Assembly: GCA_937127245.1 (NCBI GenBank)
Contig: CAKZLU010000023.1
Location: 1-64,000 of the forward strand
Direction of reading: 5' to 3'
Length of the DNA stretch: 64,000 nucleotides
Origin: an uncultured Actinomycetes bacterium
GTDB lineage: Bacteria; Actinomycetota; Geothermincolia; Fen-727; JACVIW01
Shown: in pieces, positions 35,358 to 44,898 of the stretch
How positions within the stretch are numbered: position 1 is the first letter of the stretch
Layout: each line of letters opens with the position of its first letter
Translations under genes and position numbers: made by a program
The notes under the pieces: generated by a model
The model's database searches: none
Seen by the model: the letters and a program-made list of their open reading frames with translations, nothing else
Told to the model about the DNA's origin: nothing

Positions 35358-36980
35358 TTGACCTGGAATAATTCTGCCCTTCTGGTTGGTGTGGCGCTCT
35401 GCTTTGGCTTTTCGCTTGTTTTTTTGATAGCGGGGCGCTTTTCAAAACTTGAGGGGATGGCATCTATTGTCTATTTGCTTTCTTCGTGGGCGGTCTGCGG
35501 ATTTCTTATATACGGTATGGCGGCTGGATACTTCCCAATCCGCATGGGCTATTTCTTCGTCGATCACTTGAGATTTCCGCCAATTCTGGCTCTCCTGTTT
35601 GGCGCTTCTGCCGGTGTTTCGCTTGCTGTTTTCGACAAAACAAAAACCAAAGCCCAAAGGGGAGCCTCGATTTCTATCCCTTTGGCCGCCGGACTTGCTA
35701 TTCTCGCTTTAGCTTCACGCGAGATTTTTGCCCATTTGGTTTTTCTTTTTTCCTCTACCGTTGTTGCTGGTTTGTCGCTTGCGGGTTTTGACATTGTTCG
35801 AATCCGAATAATCGGAAGACCGTTTTCCTGGTGGGTCCTTGGTGATGCCCTTACAGCCGCTGGGGGTGTTTTAGGATTCCTCATGTTGCGGGAAAGCTCG
35901 GTCATGTACAGCCCACCTCTCTTGTCTGGAAGTGCAGTCCAAACAGGAATCGTCATCTTGCTAATGCTCTCAGGTGGGTTTATACGTCTTGGAGTTTTTC
36001 CATTTTATTCCTGGACGGGAAAACTGTTCGCTTATTCAGATCAAATATGGAGGGCATTCTTTCTCGGGTGTCTTAATATCTGCCTCGGAGGATTTCGTTT
36101 AATTGCGGCATGCGTAATGGTGGCGCGCCTGATAACTGTGGACTTGACGGCGATTATGGTCTTACTCGGTCTGGCCTCTGTTATTGTCGGGACGCTTCTT
36201 ATGCTCACGGCACTTGATATGGGTCGCTTTGTATCCGGTATGTACTCTTCTTTCGCCGGCGCGCTGCTCGCGGGCGTTTCGCTCTTTTCGAGGGGCTCTT
36301 TTAACGGTGGTCTCTTTTTACTTTTCACCGCGCCGGCTTTGTTCTTTTGCTCCTTTGCATCACTCAGCAAAATTGAGCGGTTTTCAGGTTTTTCCCAAAT
36401 CGGAAGGAACAAGTTAGGCATCTCCAATATGCCCGGATACTTCTTGTGCCTGGTAATCTGCGGTCTTTCGCTTGCGGGAATTCCCCCGACGGACGGTTTT
36501 ATCTCGAGACTTTTACTGGTTGCATCTTCCCTGGCTCAATCATCTGGGGGATATCTTGGACTGGTCGCGTGCTTAGTTTTTATGGTCTCAATGGTTTGCG
36601 TGCTTCTGGCGTTTATACGGTTTCTTTATTTGACCTTTTCGATTGGTTTTAAACCTTCCGTTCATGCTGTAAAAAATGGATGGTCTCACCTCGGAAGTGC
36701 GGTCACTTCACTTACGGGAATTTCGCTGGTTTTCTTCGGGGTCTTTCCCCGAATGCTGTACCGCTACGTTATCTCTGAGGCGTCGAAGGCGATTTTTCCG
36801 CCTGGAAAGCAACTTCCTGCTGTCGTGTTCCGCCCTTTATCGTCCGTTTCAGAACAGGTGATAGGTCGACGTCTTTCAATGTCTTTTGACATCGCCGCAG
36901 TTGTTGCGGCGTTCGCACTGATCGGTTTGATTTGGTATTTCTCGTCTTCGAGACTGAAGGTACGTAAAATCTTTGAGTGA
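35358..36980 (+). CDS. NuoN/NuoL/Mrp-like proton-antiporter subunit (divergent)
   Basis: 540 residues with about fourteen hydrophobic helices. LSLAGIPPTDGFISRLLLV is the best-preserved complex-I/Mrp antiporter block, and FIRLGVFPFYSWTGKLF stands where the family normally has FKAGLFPFHFWLPDAH, so the lysine is replaced by arginine and the following loop is altered. It would sit in the membrane arm of an ion-translocating complex with its upstream partner. The frame is open to GTG 35310, but TTG 35358 has a near-perfect aggagg six bases upstream and is preferred. Likely in one operon with the preceding gene. Confidence 0.7.
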   Translation: MTWNNSALLVGVALCFGFSLVFLIAGRFSKLEGMASIVYLLSSWAVCGFLIYGMAAGYFPIRMGYFFVDHLRFPPILALLFGASAGVSLAVFDKTKTKAQRGASISIPLAAGLAILALASREIFAHLVFLFSSTVVAGLSLAGFDIVRIRIIGRPFSWWVLGDALTAAGGVLGFLMLRESSVMYSPPLLSGSAVQTGIVILLMLSGGFIRLGVFPFYSWTGKLFAYSDQIWRAFFLGCLNICLGGFRLIAACVMVARLITVDLTAIMVLLGLASVIVGTLLMLTALDMGRFVSGMYSSFAGALLAGVSLFSRGSFNGGLFLLFTAPALFFCSFASLSKIERFSGFSQIGRNKLGISNMPGYFLCLVICGLSLAGIPPTDGFISRLLLVASSLAQSSGGYLGLVACLVFMVSMVCVLLAFIRFLYLTFSIGFKPSVHAVKNGWSHLGSAVTSLTGISLVFFGVFPRMLYRYVISEASKAIFPPGKQLPAVVFRPLSSVSEQVIGRRLSMSFDIAAVVAAFALIGLIWYFSSSRLKVRKIFE

Positions 36981-37097
36981 GTTTTGAGCGTCAGGTTAAA
37001 AAATAATTCGTCTGTTTTGAAAATAATAATGATGCGGGGTTCAGGTTATGTTCCGTTTTACTTTCCGCAAGCGCAAACAGCATATTGGAGGTAAGGG

Positions 37098-38804
37098 ATG
37101 GAAAAGCAAAATCTTTTAAGCTTCGCAAGGGGTGAGGGGGAGCTTGACTTACTCATCGAAAACTGCATGCTCGTTAACGTCTTGTCCGGAACTATTCATC
37201 GGGCAAGCGTCGCGGTCAAGGATGGATTTATTGTAGGGCTTGAAAGCGTCGCGAAAGCGAAAAAGGTTATCGACCTTGAGGGCAGATATCTGGCTCCTGG
37301 CTTGATAGACGCTCACGTCCACCTTGAAAGCTCAATGGTGTCTGTTCCTCAATTCGCCAGAGCGGTTGTCCCGAGGGGTACTACCTGCGTTGTTACTGAT
37401 TGCCATGAGATTGCAAACGTCATGGGCGTTGAGGGGGTCACCTACGTTTTAAGTCAATCCAAACTTGTTCCCTTGGATGTCTTTATCATGCTACCAAGCT
37501 GCGTCCCCGCCACACATCTTGAGACGAGCGGGGCTTCAATAGGCGTAGAAGAGTTGAGGGAGCTCGTCGATGAACCGGGCGTCATAGGGCTTGGGGAAGT
37601 GATGAATTACCCCGGGGTCATAAGTGGTGATCCAGGCATATTGTCCAAAATCGCGATGTTTGAAGGCAAACCCATTGACGGGCATGCGCCCGGTGTTCGC
37701 GGCAAGGATCTATCCGCCTACATACTTGCCGGTCCTGATTCTGACCACGAGTGCGTTGATCCGAAGGAGGCATGTGAAAAGGTCAAAAAAGGAATGTATG
37801 TTTTTATAAGGGAAGGTTCCGAAGCGCGAAACCTTGCTGATCTTATCGGCGCTGTTCTCTCCGGAGACTCGACGAGGTTCTGTCTTTGCACCGATGACCG
37901 CCATCCAGCTGACCTGCTGGAAAGGGGGCATATGGACTCTGTTGTTCGCTACGCGATTGAACTGGGTCTTCCCCCGGTGACTGCCATTCAGCTTGCGACA
38001 ATCAATACCGCTTCGAGGTTTGGTTTGAATGATAGGGGCGCTATCGCCCCTGGTCGCATCGCTGACATGATCGTGCTTGATGACCTGGATAACATGGATG
38101 TCTCTATGGTCTTTAAGCGCGGTAAGCTTGTTGGCGCAGCGTATGAATCCGTATTTGAGCTTGAGTTTGAGTCCGTCGCCCCTGAGCCCAGTTTCCACGT
38201 GAAAGAGATTGAAGAATCAAGGCTCAAACTATTTGCTGAGGGCGGCTCGGCAAGGGCAATAAGGGTCGTTGGAGGTCAGGTCGTAACCGAAATAGACCTG
38301 ATTGATGTCGTTAATGTTGGTGAAGAATTCCTTCCCGACACACAAGCGGATGTTCTCAAGATTGTGGTTATAGAAAGACACAAGGGTACGGGAAATATAG
38401 GTGTTGGACTTGTGAGAGGATTCGGGCTCAAGAAGGGAGCAATTGCCTCGAGCGTCGCGCACGATTCTCACAATATCATCGCGGTCGGAGCCTCCGATGA
38501 GGACATACTCTGCGCGGCAAAAAGGATTATTGAGCTCAAAGGGGGGCAGGTTGTGGCGGTGAATGGAGCCTGCCGTGCCGAACTGCCTTTGCCGATTGCC
38601 GGTCTTATGTCGGATATGCCTTTAGAGAACGTATCCAAAATTCAGGATGTTTTAAAAGAGGAAGCGGAATCGCTGGGCTGCTTACTGGAAAACCCATTTA
38701 TGGCAATGAGTTTCCTTGCGCTTCCGGTAATACCGAGGCTAAAAATAACGGATATGGGATTAGTTGACGTGGACACTTTTTCTTTCGTACCGGTTTTCTT
38801 TTAA
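37098..38804 (+). CDS. ade: Adenine deaminase
   Basis: 568 residues. Adenine deaminase of the amidohydrolase superfamily converts adenine to hypoxanthine for purine salvage. The metal site is LIDAHVHLESSM, followed by VTDCHEIANV, GEVMNYPGV, DGHAPGVRG, the catalytic DDRHPADL, and the C-terminal ade-specific domain with VAHDSHNIIAVGA and GGQVVAVNG. Length and order are those of bacterial Ade (YerA-type). ATG 37098 follows a strong ggaggt. It stands alone, with a probable terminator hairpin shortly after its stop. Confidence 0.95.
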   Translation: MEKQNLLSFARGEGELDLLIENCMLVNVLSGTIHRASVAVKDGFIVGLESVAKAKKVIDLEGRYLAPGLIDAHVHLESSMVSVPQFARAVVPRGTTCVVTDCHEIANVMGVEGVTYVLSQSKLVPLDVFIMLPSCVPATHLETSGASIGVEELRELVDEPGVIGLGEVMNYPGVISGDPGILSKIAMFEGKPIDGHAPGVRGKDLSAYILAGPDSDHECVDPKEACEKVKKGMYVFIREGSEARNLADLIGAVLSGDSTRFCLCTDDRHPADLLERGHMDSVVRYAIELGLPPVTAIQLATINTASRFGLNDRGAIAPGRIADMIVLDDLDNMDVSMVFKRGKLVGAAYESVFELEFESVAPEPSFHVKEIEESRLKLFAEGGSARAIRVVGGQVVTEIDLIDVVNVGEEFLPDTQADVLKIVVIERHKGTGNIGVGLVRGFGLKKGAIASSVAHDSHNIIAVGASDEDILCAAKRIIELKGGQVVAVNGACRAELPLPIAGLMSDMPLENVSKIQDVLKEEAESLGCLLENPFMAMSFLALPVIPRLKITDMGLVDVDTFSFVPVFF

Positions 38805-38840
38805 GAAAATTAAAAGAATCAATACTTCGTGTGAAACTCT

Positions 38841-38897
38841 CCAGGTTGACCCGAACGGTTAAATAACGAATTCGGAACCTGGATGCCCTGGTTTTTT
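38841..38897 (+). terminator. Candidate terminator between convergent genes
   Basis: CCAGGTT (38841-38847) pairs with AACCTGG (38876-38882), continued by CCGAA/TTCGG inside. A run of six T follows at 38892-38897, nine bases after the stem, so the termination in the ade direction is only probable. Confidence 0.4.
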
Positions 38898-38921
38898 GTG
38901 AAATGCGAAGTGCCACATTCT

Positions 38922-39386
38922 TCAGTCCGGCGGGAAGGCAAGGAGATCCTCCCTGCCAAGTTCCTTCAAAACATTTCTATAGTTCTCGTAGAATACTTTA
39001 AGATGCGGTAGCAGCTTCATGGCTTTTTGGATTGGACCCTTAGCTTTGATTTGTTTCCGTGTTAGCGCGGTCATTAAGTTCAGCTTCTGCATCCAGAAAA
39101 GATGGGCGGTGAATGCTTCCATGGACATCTCGAGGTTTGGTTTCAGGTCGCAGGGACCTGTATGGATTTCCACAGGGTCTTTCGTGCAGTCCACCGTAAT
39201 TTCAGCGACGAAATCCGGACCCCAGCGCTCCTCGTCATGGTATTCAAAACGCACGATAAGGTCAGTTTCCCGCAGTTTCTTGGCGATGTCGGGGTTATTA
39301 AGGCTTCTTTCCGCGACTTTGGTTGCGATCTCATACATCTGTTCAGGAGTGACTTCTGGCCTGTCTTCCTTGTTGTATTTAGCCAT
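38922..39386 (-). CDS. SCP2-type sterol-carrier domain protein
   Basis: About 154 residues. The pattern VTPEQMYEIATKVAERSLNN, then alternating strands with IVRFEYHDEERWGPDFVAEI and an amphipathic C-terminal helix, is that of SCP2/MaoC-associated lipid-binding domains. Such proteins bind acyl or polyketide-like ligands in the cytoplasm. The frame runs back to 39470, but ATG 39386 has a strong gaggag site. It is divergent from the amidase-like gene. The fold call is moderately certain; the ligand is unknown. Confidence 0.65.
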   Translation of the reverse strand: MAKYNKEDRPEVTPEQMYEIATKVAERSLNNPDIAKKLRETDLIVRFEYHDEERWGPDFVAEITVDCTKDPVEIHTGPCDLKPNLEMSMEAFTAHLFWMQKLNLMTALTRKQIKAKGPIQKAMKLLPHLKVFYENYRNVLKELGREDLLAFPPD

Positions 39387-39595
39387 CTGGGTCTCCTCTC
39401 TGATGCCGTGGTACCGCCTCAAGTCGTAAAATTTTATCACAGCCGGAGGTTTGATAATAAGTTTCTCCAAGTGAGGCGGTGCGCCTTTTAAGCCGCCAAA
39501 GGTTATATCATTATTCGCATGGAAGAAAAATATGTCGGAGAGCGTGGTCTTTAAGGCTGAAAATATTATGGGCAGTTGAGCTCGGGGCGATTGCT

Positions 39596-40708
39596 ATGGG
39601 CACGTTTAGTGGTAAAGACAGAAGGGACGAATTTTTTGAAATTTCGCCCGATGATGTGGATATGTGGGTTAGACCTTCCACAATCAAATTCCCGAAGAAG
39701 AAAGTGAACATAAAACCCTTCCTGAGCGCTTTTGCCGTCAGTCTTCTTCTATGTGCCATCGTTGTTGTGGTCATCGTTCTGATTCCCTCTTCGACTGTGA
39801 GTGTCCCGAATGTGGTTCGTCTTAACCTTTCTGCGGCTATGGAAAGGATCCGGAAAGCTGGTCTTGAGCCGAGGCTTGAGGGATGGGTCAACAACTCCGT
39901 TCATGATGAGGGGACGGTGATTTCCCAGAGACCGCGTTCAGGGGCGCACACAAAGAAAGGGAGCACGGTTTTGATCGTGGCAAGCAAAGGTCCGGCAGAA
40001 ACGGGAGAAGGGCAAACATTTTCAGGTTTGTCCGAACAGCCTGGAAGCACATCTGGCTTGGGTGGTTTCAAAAGAGGGAAGGTGTGTATCGACCCGGGGA
40101 AACAGGCCGCGCTCGGTAGCCTGCGTGGCGATTGGGTTGATCCGGGACTTTCGAGGAAGGAAATGCCCCAAGAAAGTGCGAACGGCGTTTCAACGGGAAA
40201 ACCCGAGCATTTGCTAAACCTCGACATTTCCATGAGGTTGAAAGGGCTTCTTGAAAAAGACGGTTTCGAAGTGGTAATGACAAGGGAAACCGGCGCTGTT
40301 GAGCTCGGTGGTATTGATAGAGCTGAGATCGCCTCGCAGTCCAAAGCGGACCTTTTCGTAAGCATTCAAATGTCATCTTCTACAGACCCCAAACAGAAGG
40401 GTTGCATCATACTCTACCCGGAGCGAAACTCCTGGACGGAAGCTATATACTGGAAGAGCAAGAAAGCGGCTCTGATGATAGAAGAAGAATTCAGAAAGTA
40501 TTCAGCCATAACTCCCGTGAGTCTCGAAAAGACCGGTCTGTTTTCAATTTTTAACTGGTCGAGCGTGCCGGTTGTATGCGTGAGAGTGGGTTTTATGACA
40601 AATACCCACGACGACGAAATCCTGGGGGATGAAAATTACAGGGCTAAAGTTGCAAAGTTGATTGAAAGCGGGATTGTGAGGTATTTTTCGACTCCGCAAC
40701 GCCTGTGA
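39596..40708 (+). CDS. PASTA plus amidase-3-fold protein, probably catalytically inactive
   Basis: 370 residues. A single membrane helix (residues about 40-63, FLSAFAVSLLLCAIVVVVIV) is followed by one PASTA repeat (VSVPNVVRLNLSAAMERIRK) and a C-terminal N-acetylmuramoyl-L-alanine amidase (amidase-3) fold. The fold is clear from VCIDPGKQ, KPEHLLNLDISMRL, ADLFVSIQMSS and VRVGFMTN. Three of the four key residues differ from active amidases: the first zinc histidine is K169 (DPGH expected), the third ligand is Q258 (SIHAN expected) and the catalytic glutamate is R330 (VEVGF expected); only E204 remains. A wall-binding regulatory role is likelier than hydrolysis. The start at ATG 39596 is preferred. 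Confidence 0.8.
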   Translation: MGTFSGKDRRDEFFEISPDDVDMWVRPSTIKFPKKKVNIKPFLSAFAVSLLLCAIVVVVIVLIPSSTVSVPNVVRLNLSAAMERIRKAGLEPRLEGWVNNSVHDEGTVISQRPRSGAHTKKGSTVLIVASKGPAETGEGQTFSGLSEQPGSTSGLGGFKRGKVCIDPGKQAALGSLRGDWVDPGLSRKEMPQESANGVSTGKPEHLLNLDISMRLKGLLEKDGFEVVMTRETGAVELGGIDRAEIASQSKADLFVSIQMSSSTDPKQKGCIILYPERNSWTEAIYWKSKKAALMIEEEFRKYSAITPVSLEKTGLFSIFNWSSVPVVCVRVGFMTNTHDDEILGDENYRAKVAKLIESGIVRYFSTPQRL

Positions 40709-40739
40709 TCGCGTAACACGAGTGATTTCACTCGAAGCT

Positions 40740-42299
40740 TCAGGTGAAAGCTTCCCTTAAGTCCTTGATGGAGCCCTCATAGAGCGCCTGTATTATTTGC
40801 TTGAATGTCCCCGCGGCGTCATCGCCGAGGGAATCGTGTTTGAGTCTTTTGGAGTCATCCTCATAATCAATACCTATCAGGCCGAATCTCGGCTCGTAGG
40901 AACCCCACTCATAATTGTCGGTTATCGACCAGTGGAAGTATCCCTCGACTGCCGCCCCATCCTTGACCGCTTTGGCGAGCTCAAAAAGGTACGCTTTTAA
41001 AAACAGGGGTCTGGTCCATCCGTCTGCTCGCGGTACGGCGCGACCCCGCTTTACGCGGTTGCATATTCCGTTCTCGAATACGTGAATCGGTATTCCATCT
41101 TTTTCCGAATAAGCGTTCAAAAACGTTCTGAACGCCTGCGGGTTCTGGACCCATTCCCAGTGGTGGACATGGAATGAAGGTTTCAGTTCTTTGATTTCCT
41201 CGAAATGAGGAAGCCTGAGGTAATTGCCGAGAAAGGGGTCGTAGTAGTCTATCGCGATGATGTCTGTGAGACTCTCATACTCAGAGGAATACACCCTTTC
41301 TACAAGTCTTTGAAAACTTGAGATGCCGTGAAGCTTCTCAAGCACCCATTTAAAAACGGTTTCGAATGCCTTGGCGAAGAGGGCGCGCCCTCCTGCCGTT
41401 TTTTGTATTTCGCTTAGTTTGAGGTGAAAATCCTTAGATTTTGCGATGAGATACTCTTCCAGACGGGAAAGGGGAATGCCCCTGTATCTTGCGAGAAGAA
41501 GGTCGAAGAACATTTTGTCAAGCCAGTAGGCAAAGAAAGCAACACTTGCGTAAGTAACTCTGGGCTTTTCCCACTTCTCCTCTTTATAAATACGGTGGAT
41601 TATCTCATAAGCGCTAATGTGCGCCTGGATCTGATTGGTGAAAGCCCTAAAGTAGGAATGGAGACCGCGGTTCGGTCCTGAGGGGAACTGACCCAAAAGA
41701 TATGATGCGGAGGCAACAATATTAGGCTCGTTTGTGGATTCCCATATACCCACCGGCTCCTGAGCGAACTGGGAAATCAACATTTTGTTGATTGCACGCA
41801 CGGTGAAGGCGACGTATTTTTCATAGAGCTCCAAATTGTCTTCGTGTAGCCACATGTCCGCGCCTATCCAGGCGGGATGGGTGAAATGATGCAGGGTGAC
41901 CACAGGCTCCATCCCGAAATCTCTCACCGCAGCTATCATCGAGGCATAGTGTTTTACCGCATCATAATCGATCTCCGGAACGCTCAAGTCCCCTGGGCGT
42001 GTGGTGGGCTGGATCCTTGCCCATTCAACTCCGAGCCTGAAGTGGTTAAGACTGATTTCTCTGGATTTTTTATAATCCTCAGGGTGTCTCGTATAGAACC
42101 TCGTTGCGCCCCTTGTTGGCTCGGCTTTTCCGCTTCTTTCCCATTCATACCAATTGTTCAGCGGCTCATCTTTTCCGTTGTAACCACCTTCGGTTTGGTA
42201 CGGGGAGTTGCCCACCCCCCAGATGAAGCCCTTGTGAAGCCTGAAGCCGTCGCCGAAGGTGCTGTCCACGTCTTCCTTTGTGATTTTGTAGTCTCGCAT
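40740..42299 (-). CDS. Glycoside hydrolase family 1 beta-glycosidase
   Basis: 519 residues. GH1 enzymes hydrolyse beta-glucosides or galactosides by retention. The acid/base glutamate is in ESTNEPN and the nucleophile in HVFENGICNR; FIWGVGNSPYQTEGG, HFRLGVEWARIQP, HHFTHPAW and YFHWSITDNYEWG are family blocks. No signal peptide is present, so it acts in the cytoplasm on imported sugars. The start ATG 42299 has gaggt upstream. It is convergent with nothing but divergent from the PIG-L gene. Confidence 0.95.
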   Translation of the reverse strand: MRDYKITKEDVDSTFGDGFRLHKGFIWGVGNSPYQTEGGYNGKDEPLNNWYEWERSGKAEPTRGATRFYTRHPEDYKKSREISLNHFRLGVEWARIQPTTRPGDLSVPEIDYDAVKHYASMIAAVRDFGMEPVVTLHHFTHPAWIGADMWLHEDNLELYEKYVAFTVRAINKMLISQFAQEPVGIWESTNEPNIVASASYLLGQFPSGPNRGLHSYFRAFTNQIQAHISAYEIIHRIYKEEKWEKPRVTYASVAFFAYWLDKMFFDLLLARYRGIPLSRLEEYLIAKSKDFHLKLSEIQKTAGGRALFAKAFETVFKWVLEKLHGISSFQRLVERVYSSEYESLTDIIAIDYYDPFLGNYLRLPHFEEIKELKPSFHVHHWEWVQNPQAFRTFLNAYSEKDGIPIHVFENGICNRVKRGRAVPRADGWTRPLFLKAYLFELAKAVKDGAAVEGYFHWSITDNYEWGSYEPRFGLIGIDYEDDSKRLKHDSLGDDAAGTFKQIIQALYEGSIKDLREAFT

Positions 42300-42551
42300 T
42301 GTTACCTCACGGTTCTTCTCATAACGATTTGGGACAAAGCCTTGTCGAGCGGAAGCGCTCCAATGCTAAGCTCCAAAAACATCCAAGACAGTCTTTAGAA
42401 TATATCAGAATGGATTAGTGCTACAGGGCAAGCCTGAAAAATTGAATTAATGAGGTGTGGATTCGCTTCTTTTCTTCAAAAATGCTTCTTGGATGCTTGA
42501 ATTTCCCCAGACAAAATCCCTTTAATTGTCTTTGCTCAATACCCCGTTTGA

Positions 42552-42571
42552 GGTTTAATGATTATTAAACC
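42552..42571 (+). promoter_or_regulatory. Perfect inverted repeat, candidate operator
   Basis: GGTTTAATGATTATTAAACC is a perfect eight-base inverted repeat around a four-base centre, 45 bases before the PIG-L start and in the 317-base divergent region between it and the GH1 gene. It may be an operator; the rest of the region shows nothing recognisable. Confidence 0.45.
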
Positions 42572-42616
42572 GTGTTACTCATTTTTCCCACTCCAAGCGA
42601 AAGAAAGGAGACTGAA

Positions 42617-43411
42617 ATGAGCGGAGACAAAGAACTCAAATCCCAGGGAACATCAAGACCGGTAGTGATGTTTGTTTTCGCTCATCAGGATGATGAGGTT
42701 GGCTATTTCTGTCTTATCTCTCACCTTGTGAGAGACCGAACACCTTTGAAGATGATATGGATAACGGACGGCGCATATTCGGTGCCCGCTGAAGTGAGGC
42801 GAGAGGAAACGAAGACCGCGTTGGGGATGATAGGCCTAAGTACAGACGCGCTTGAGTTCTGGGACTACCCGGATGGTTCCTCTATAAAGTACGCTGTTGA
42901 GATTGTGGATAGGCTGACTGAGCGAATGTGTGAAATCTCACCTGTTGAGGTTTACGTGCCAGCATACGAAGGCGGACATCCCGATCATGATTTTGCCCAT
43001 TTTGCCGCGGTTACGGCGGCTTCAAGGCTCGAAAAGCCTCCGATGGTTTTTGAGGCTCCCCTCTACAACAAATACAAATCCCTGTTCGTGTCGTTCAATC
43101 GTTTTATTCCCGCTCCCACCCCAACTATATACACGCCAATGGGGCGCGAGGACGTGGCGATGAAGGTCAGAGGCATGTTTAAGTACAAGAGTCAGTTCTG
43201 GATCACCACTTTCCCGCTGCTTATCTTTGGATGGCCGCGCCTTCTCGAGCGCGGGGAGCCATACAGGCGGGTACCTGAGCGCGATTACCGTAAACCGCCT
43301 CATGAAGGTAAGCTTTACTACGAAAGCTATCCGCTTGGCAAAATGCTTGGTGTTCGCTTCAGCGATTTCCGCAAAGCGGTTGAGGAAGTTTTGAAGGCAA
43401 GCAATTCTTGA
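42617..43411 (+). CDS. PIG-L/LmbE-family deacetylase
   Basis: 264 residues. FVFAHQDDEVGYFC carries the AHxDDE zinc motif, and GGHPDHDFAHF supplies the later ligand of the PIG-L (LmbE/MshB) family, which removes acetyl groups from N-acetylglucosamine in glycolipid or low-molecular-weight thiol synthesis. No signal is present. ATG 42617 follows aaaggag. The substrate is not evident; mycothiol-like thiols, lipoglycans or antibiotics are possibilities. Confidence 0.88.
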   Translation: MSGDKELKSQGTSRPVVMFVFAHQDDEVGYFCLISHLVRDRTPLKMIWITDGAYSVPAEVRREETKTALGMIGLSTDALEFWDYPDGSSIKYAVEIVDRLTERMCEISPVEVYVPAYEGGHPDHDFAHFAAVTAASRLEKPPMVFEAPLYNKYKSLFVSFNRFIPAPTPTIYTPMGREDVAMKVRGMFKYKSQFWITTFPLLIFGWPRLLERGEPYRRVPERDYRKPPHEGKLYYESYPLGKMLGVRFSDFRKAVEEVLKASNS

Positions 43412-43827
43412 TATGTGAAGATTTCCGCTTATACTCGACGTTTTAAAAACGGGCGGATTCGGTTTTTACCGTGTTTGTGAGGTTCTAAGAGCGATTTTGC
43501 AGGGATTCTTTAGGCATGCGATTGTTGTGTTAAAAGGTCTGTGTTTTGTTCTTACTATACTTAACTTTTTACCCGGTGATTTATTTCCGGATTGACCCGA
43601 GATTGGTCAATGGGTTTAACAAATGTTAAGGGCGAGTGTCGCCCGGGTGCGGTCTATTGTATCTTCGGTGAGCGTTATTAACGTTAACGGTTCACCCTTA
43701 TCTTTCCAGTTTCCAAAAGTTATCATTAAGCGTGGTGCATGAGTCTTCTTGCCAAGCTGACCTTTGGCGCTGAGGAGATTTCGCCGGAAAGGGAACGAAA
43801 AATGTCAGTGATAATTTTCAATGCTCT
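43412..43827. other. Intergenic region with short inverted repeats
   Basis: About 415 bases without a gene, between convergent genes. ATTGACC (43591-43597) / GGTCAAT (43605-43611) and GGGCGA (43630-43635) / TCGCCC (43639-43644) are adjacent perfect inverted repeats. Neither is followed by a T-run, so they are not ordinary terminators; a small RNA or paired protein sites are possible. Confidence 0.4.
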
Positions 43828-44898
43828 TTAAGGTATGGTTATTTCTTCGCAGAGATAAACGTCTTGCACCGCGTTTAATATTTCGACTCCTTCATCGAAC
43901 GGCTTCTGAAACGCTTTTCTGCCGATTATCATGCCCATTCCGCCCGCCCGCTTGTTGATAACAGCCGTCCTTACCGCGTCTTTTAGGTCGTTTTTTCCTG
44001 ATTCTCCGCCTGAATTAATCAGCCCGACTCTTCCGCAGTAGCAGTTTATGACCTGATAGCGCGCAAGGTCTATTGGATGTTCAGAGCAGAGAACATCGTA
44101 CATTCTTTCGTCGAATTTGCCGAATTTAGCGTTTTTCCGGTTTATCGCCTCGTAGCCGCGGTTCTTGTCGGGTAGCTTTTGCTTTATGAGGTCGGCACCT
44201 ATGGTCGCGCCCAAATGGTTTGCTTGACCTGTCAGGTCGGCGGCGGTCTCGTAGTTCACTCCATCGACGGTGAACGCCTCATTTCTAAGATAACACCAAA
44301 GGATTGTAGCCATTCCAAGTTCGTGTGCGAGCTGGAAAGCGTCGCTCACCTCCTCGATCTGACGTCTTGATTCGGGGGAGCCAAAATAGACTGTTGCCCC
44401 AATCGCTACCGCCCCGAGATCGAAACCCTGCTTGACGCACGCGAAAATGGTTTGGTCGTGCATATTTGGATAGGTCAGAAGCTCGTTATGATTGATTTTT
44501 AGTATGAAAGGGATTTTGTGCGCGTATTTCCTTGATACGCTGCTTAAAACCCCCAGCGTTGACGCAACGGCATTGCATCCGGCCTCTATTGCGAGCTTCA
44601 CGATATTCTCGGGATCGAAATAGATCGGGTTTGGCGCAAAAGAAGCTCCCGCCGAATGCTCAACGCCTTGATCCACGGGAAGAATCACCACGTAGCCGGT
44701 GTCTTTTAACCTTCCGTGACCCATTATGGTTCCGAGGTTTCTAAGCACGGGTGCGGGTCTGTCTGAAACGCCGAGGATTCTGTCAATCCAATCGGGACCT
44801 GGAAGGTGGAGATTTTCTTTCGGTATTGTCGGAGATTCAAACCCAAGCAAGTATTTGGCATCCTCACCCAAAATTTCCTCAATATCTTCCGCTTGCAT
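43828..44898 (-). CDS. fbaB: Class I fructose-bisphosphate aldolase (DhnA/FbaB type)
   Basis: 356 residues. The class I DhnA-type aldolase splits or forms fructose-1,6-bisphosphate through a Schiff base; the lysine is in [15 protein letters not shown], and [23 protein letters not shown] and [12 protein letters not shown] are family blocks binding phosphate. This type is found in archaea and many bacteria, and in some lineages the related fold carries a gluconeogenic function. The start ATG 44898 has a strong ggagggtg site. It is cytoplasmic and transcribed alone. Confidence 0.94.
   Translation of the reverse strand: MQAEDIEEILGEDAKYLLGFESPTIPKENLHLPGPDWIDRILGVSDRPAPVLRNLGTIMGHGRLKDTGYVVILPVDQGVEHSAGASFAPNPIYFDPENIVKLAIEAGCNAVASTLGVLSSVSRKYAHKIPFILKINHNELLTYPNMHDQTIFACVKQGFDLGAVAIGATVYFGSPESRRQIEEVSDAFQLAHELGMATILWCYLRNEAFTVDGVNYETAADLTGQANHLGATIGADLIKQKLPDKNRGYEAINRKNAKFGKFDERMYDVLCSEHPIDLARYQVINCYCGRVGLINSGGESGKNDLKDAVRTAVINKRAGGMGMIIGRKAFQKPFDEGVEILNAVQDVYLCEEITIP

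Noticed and set aside
43591-43611. Inverted repeat as a terminator
   Set aside because: No T-run follows on either strand.
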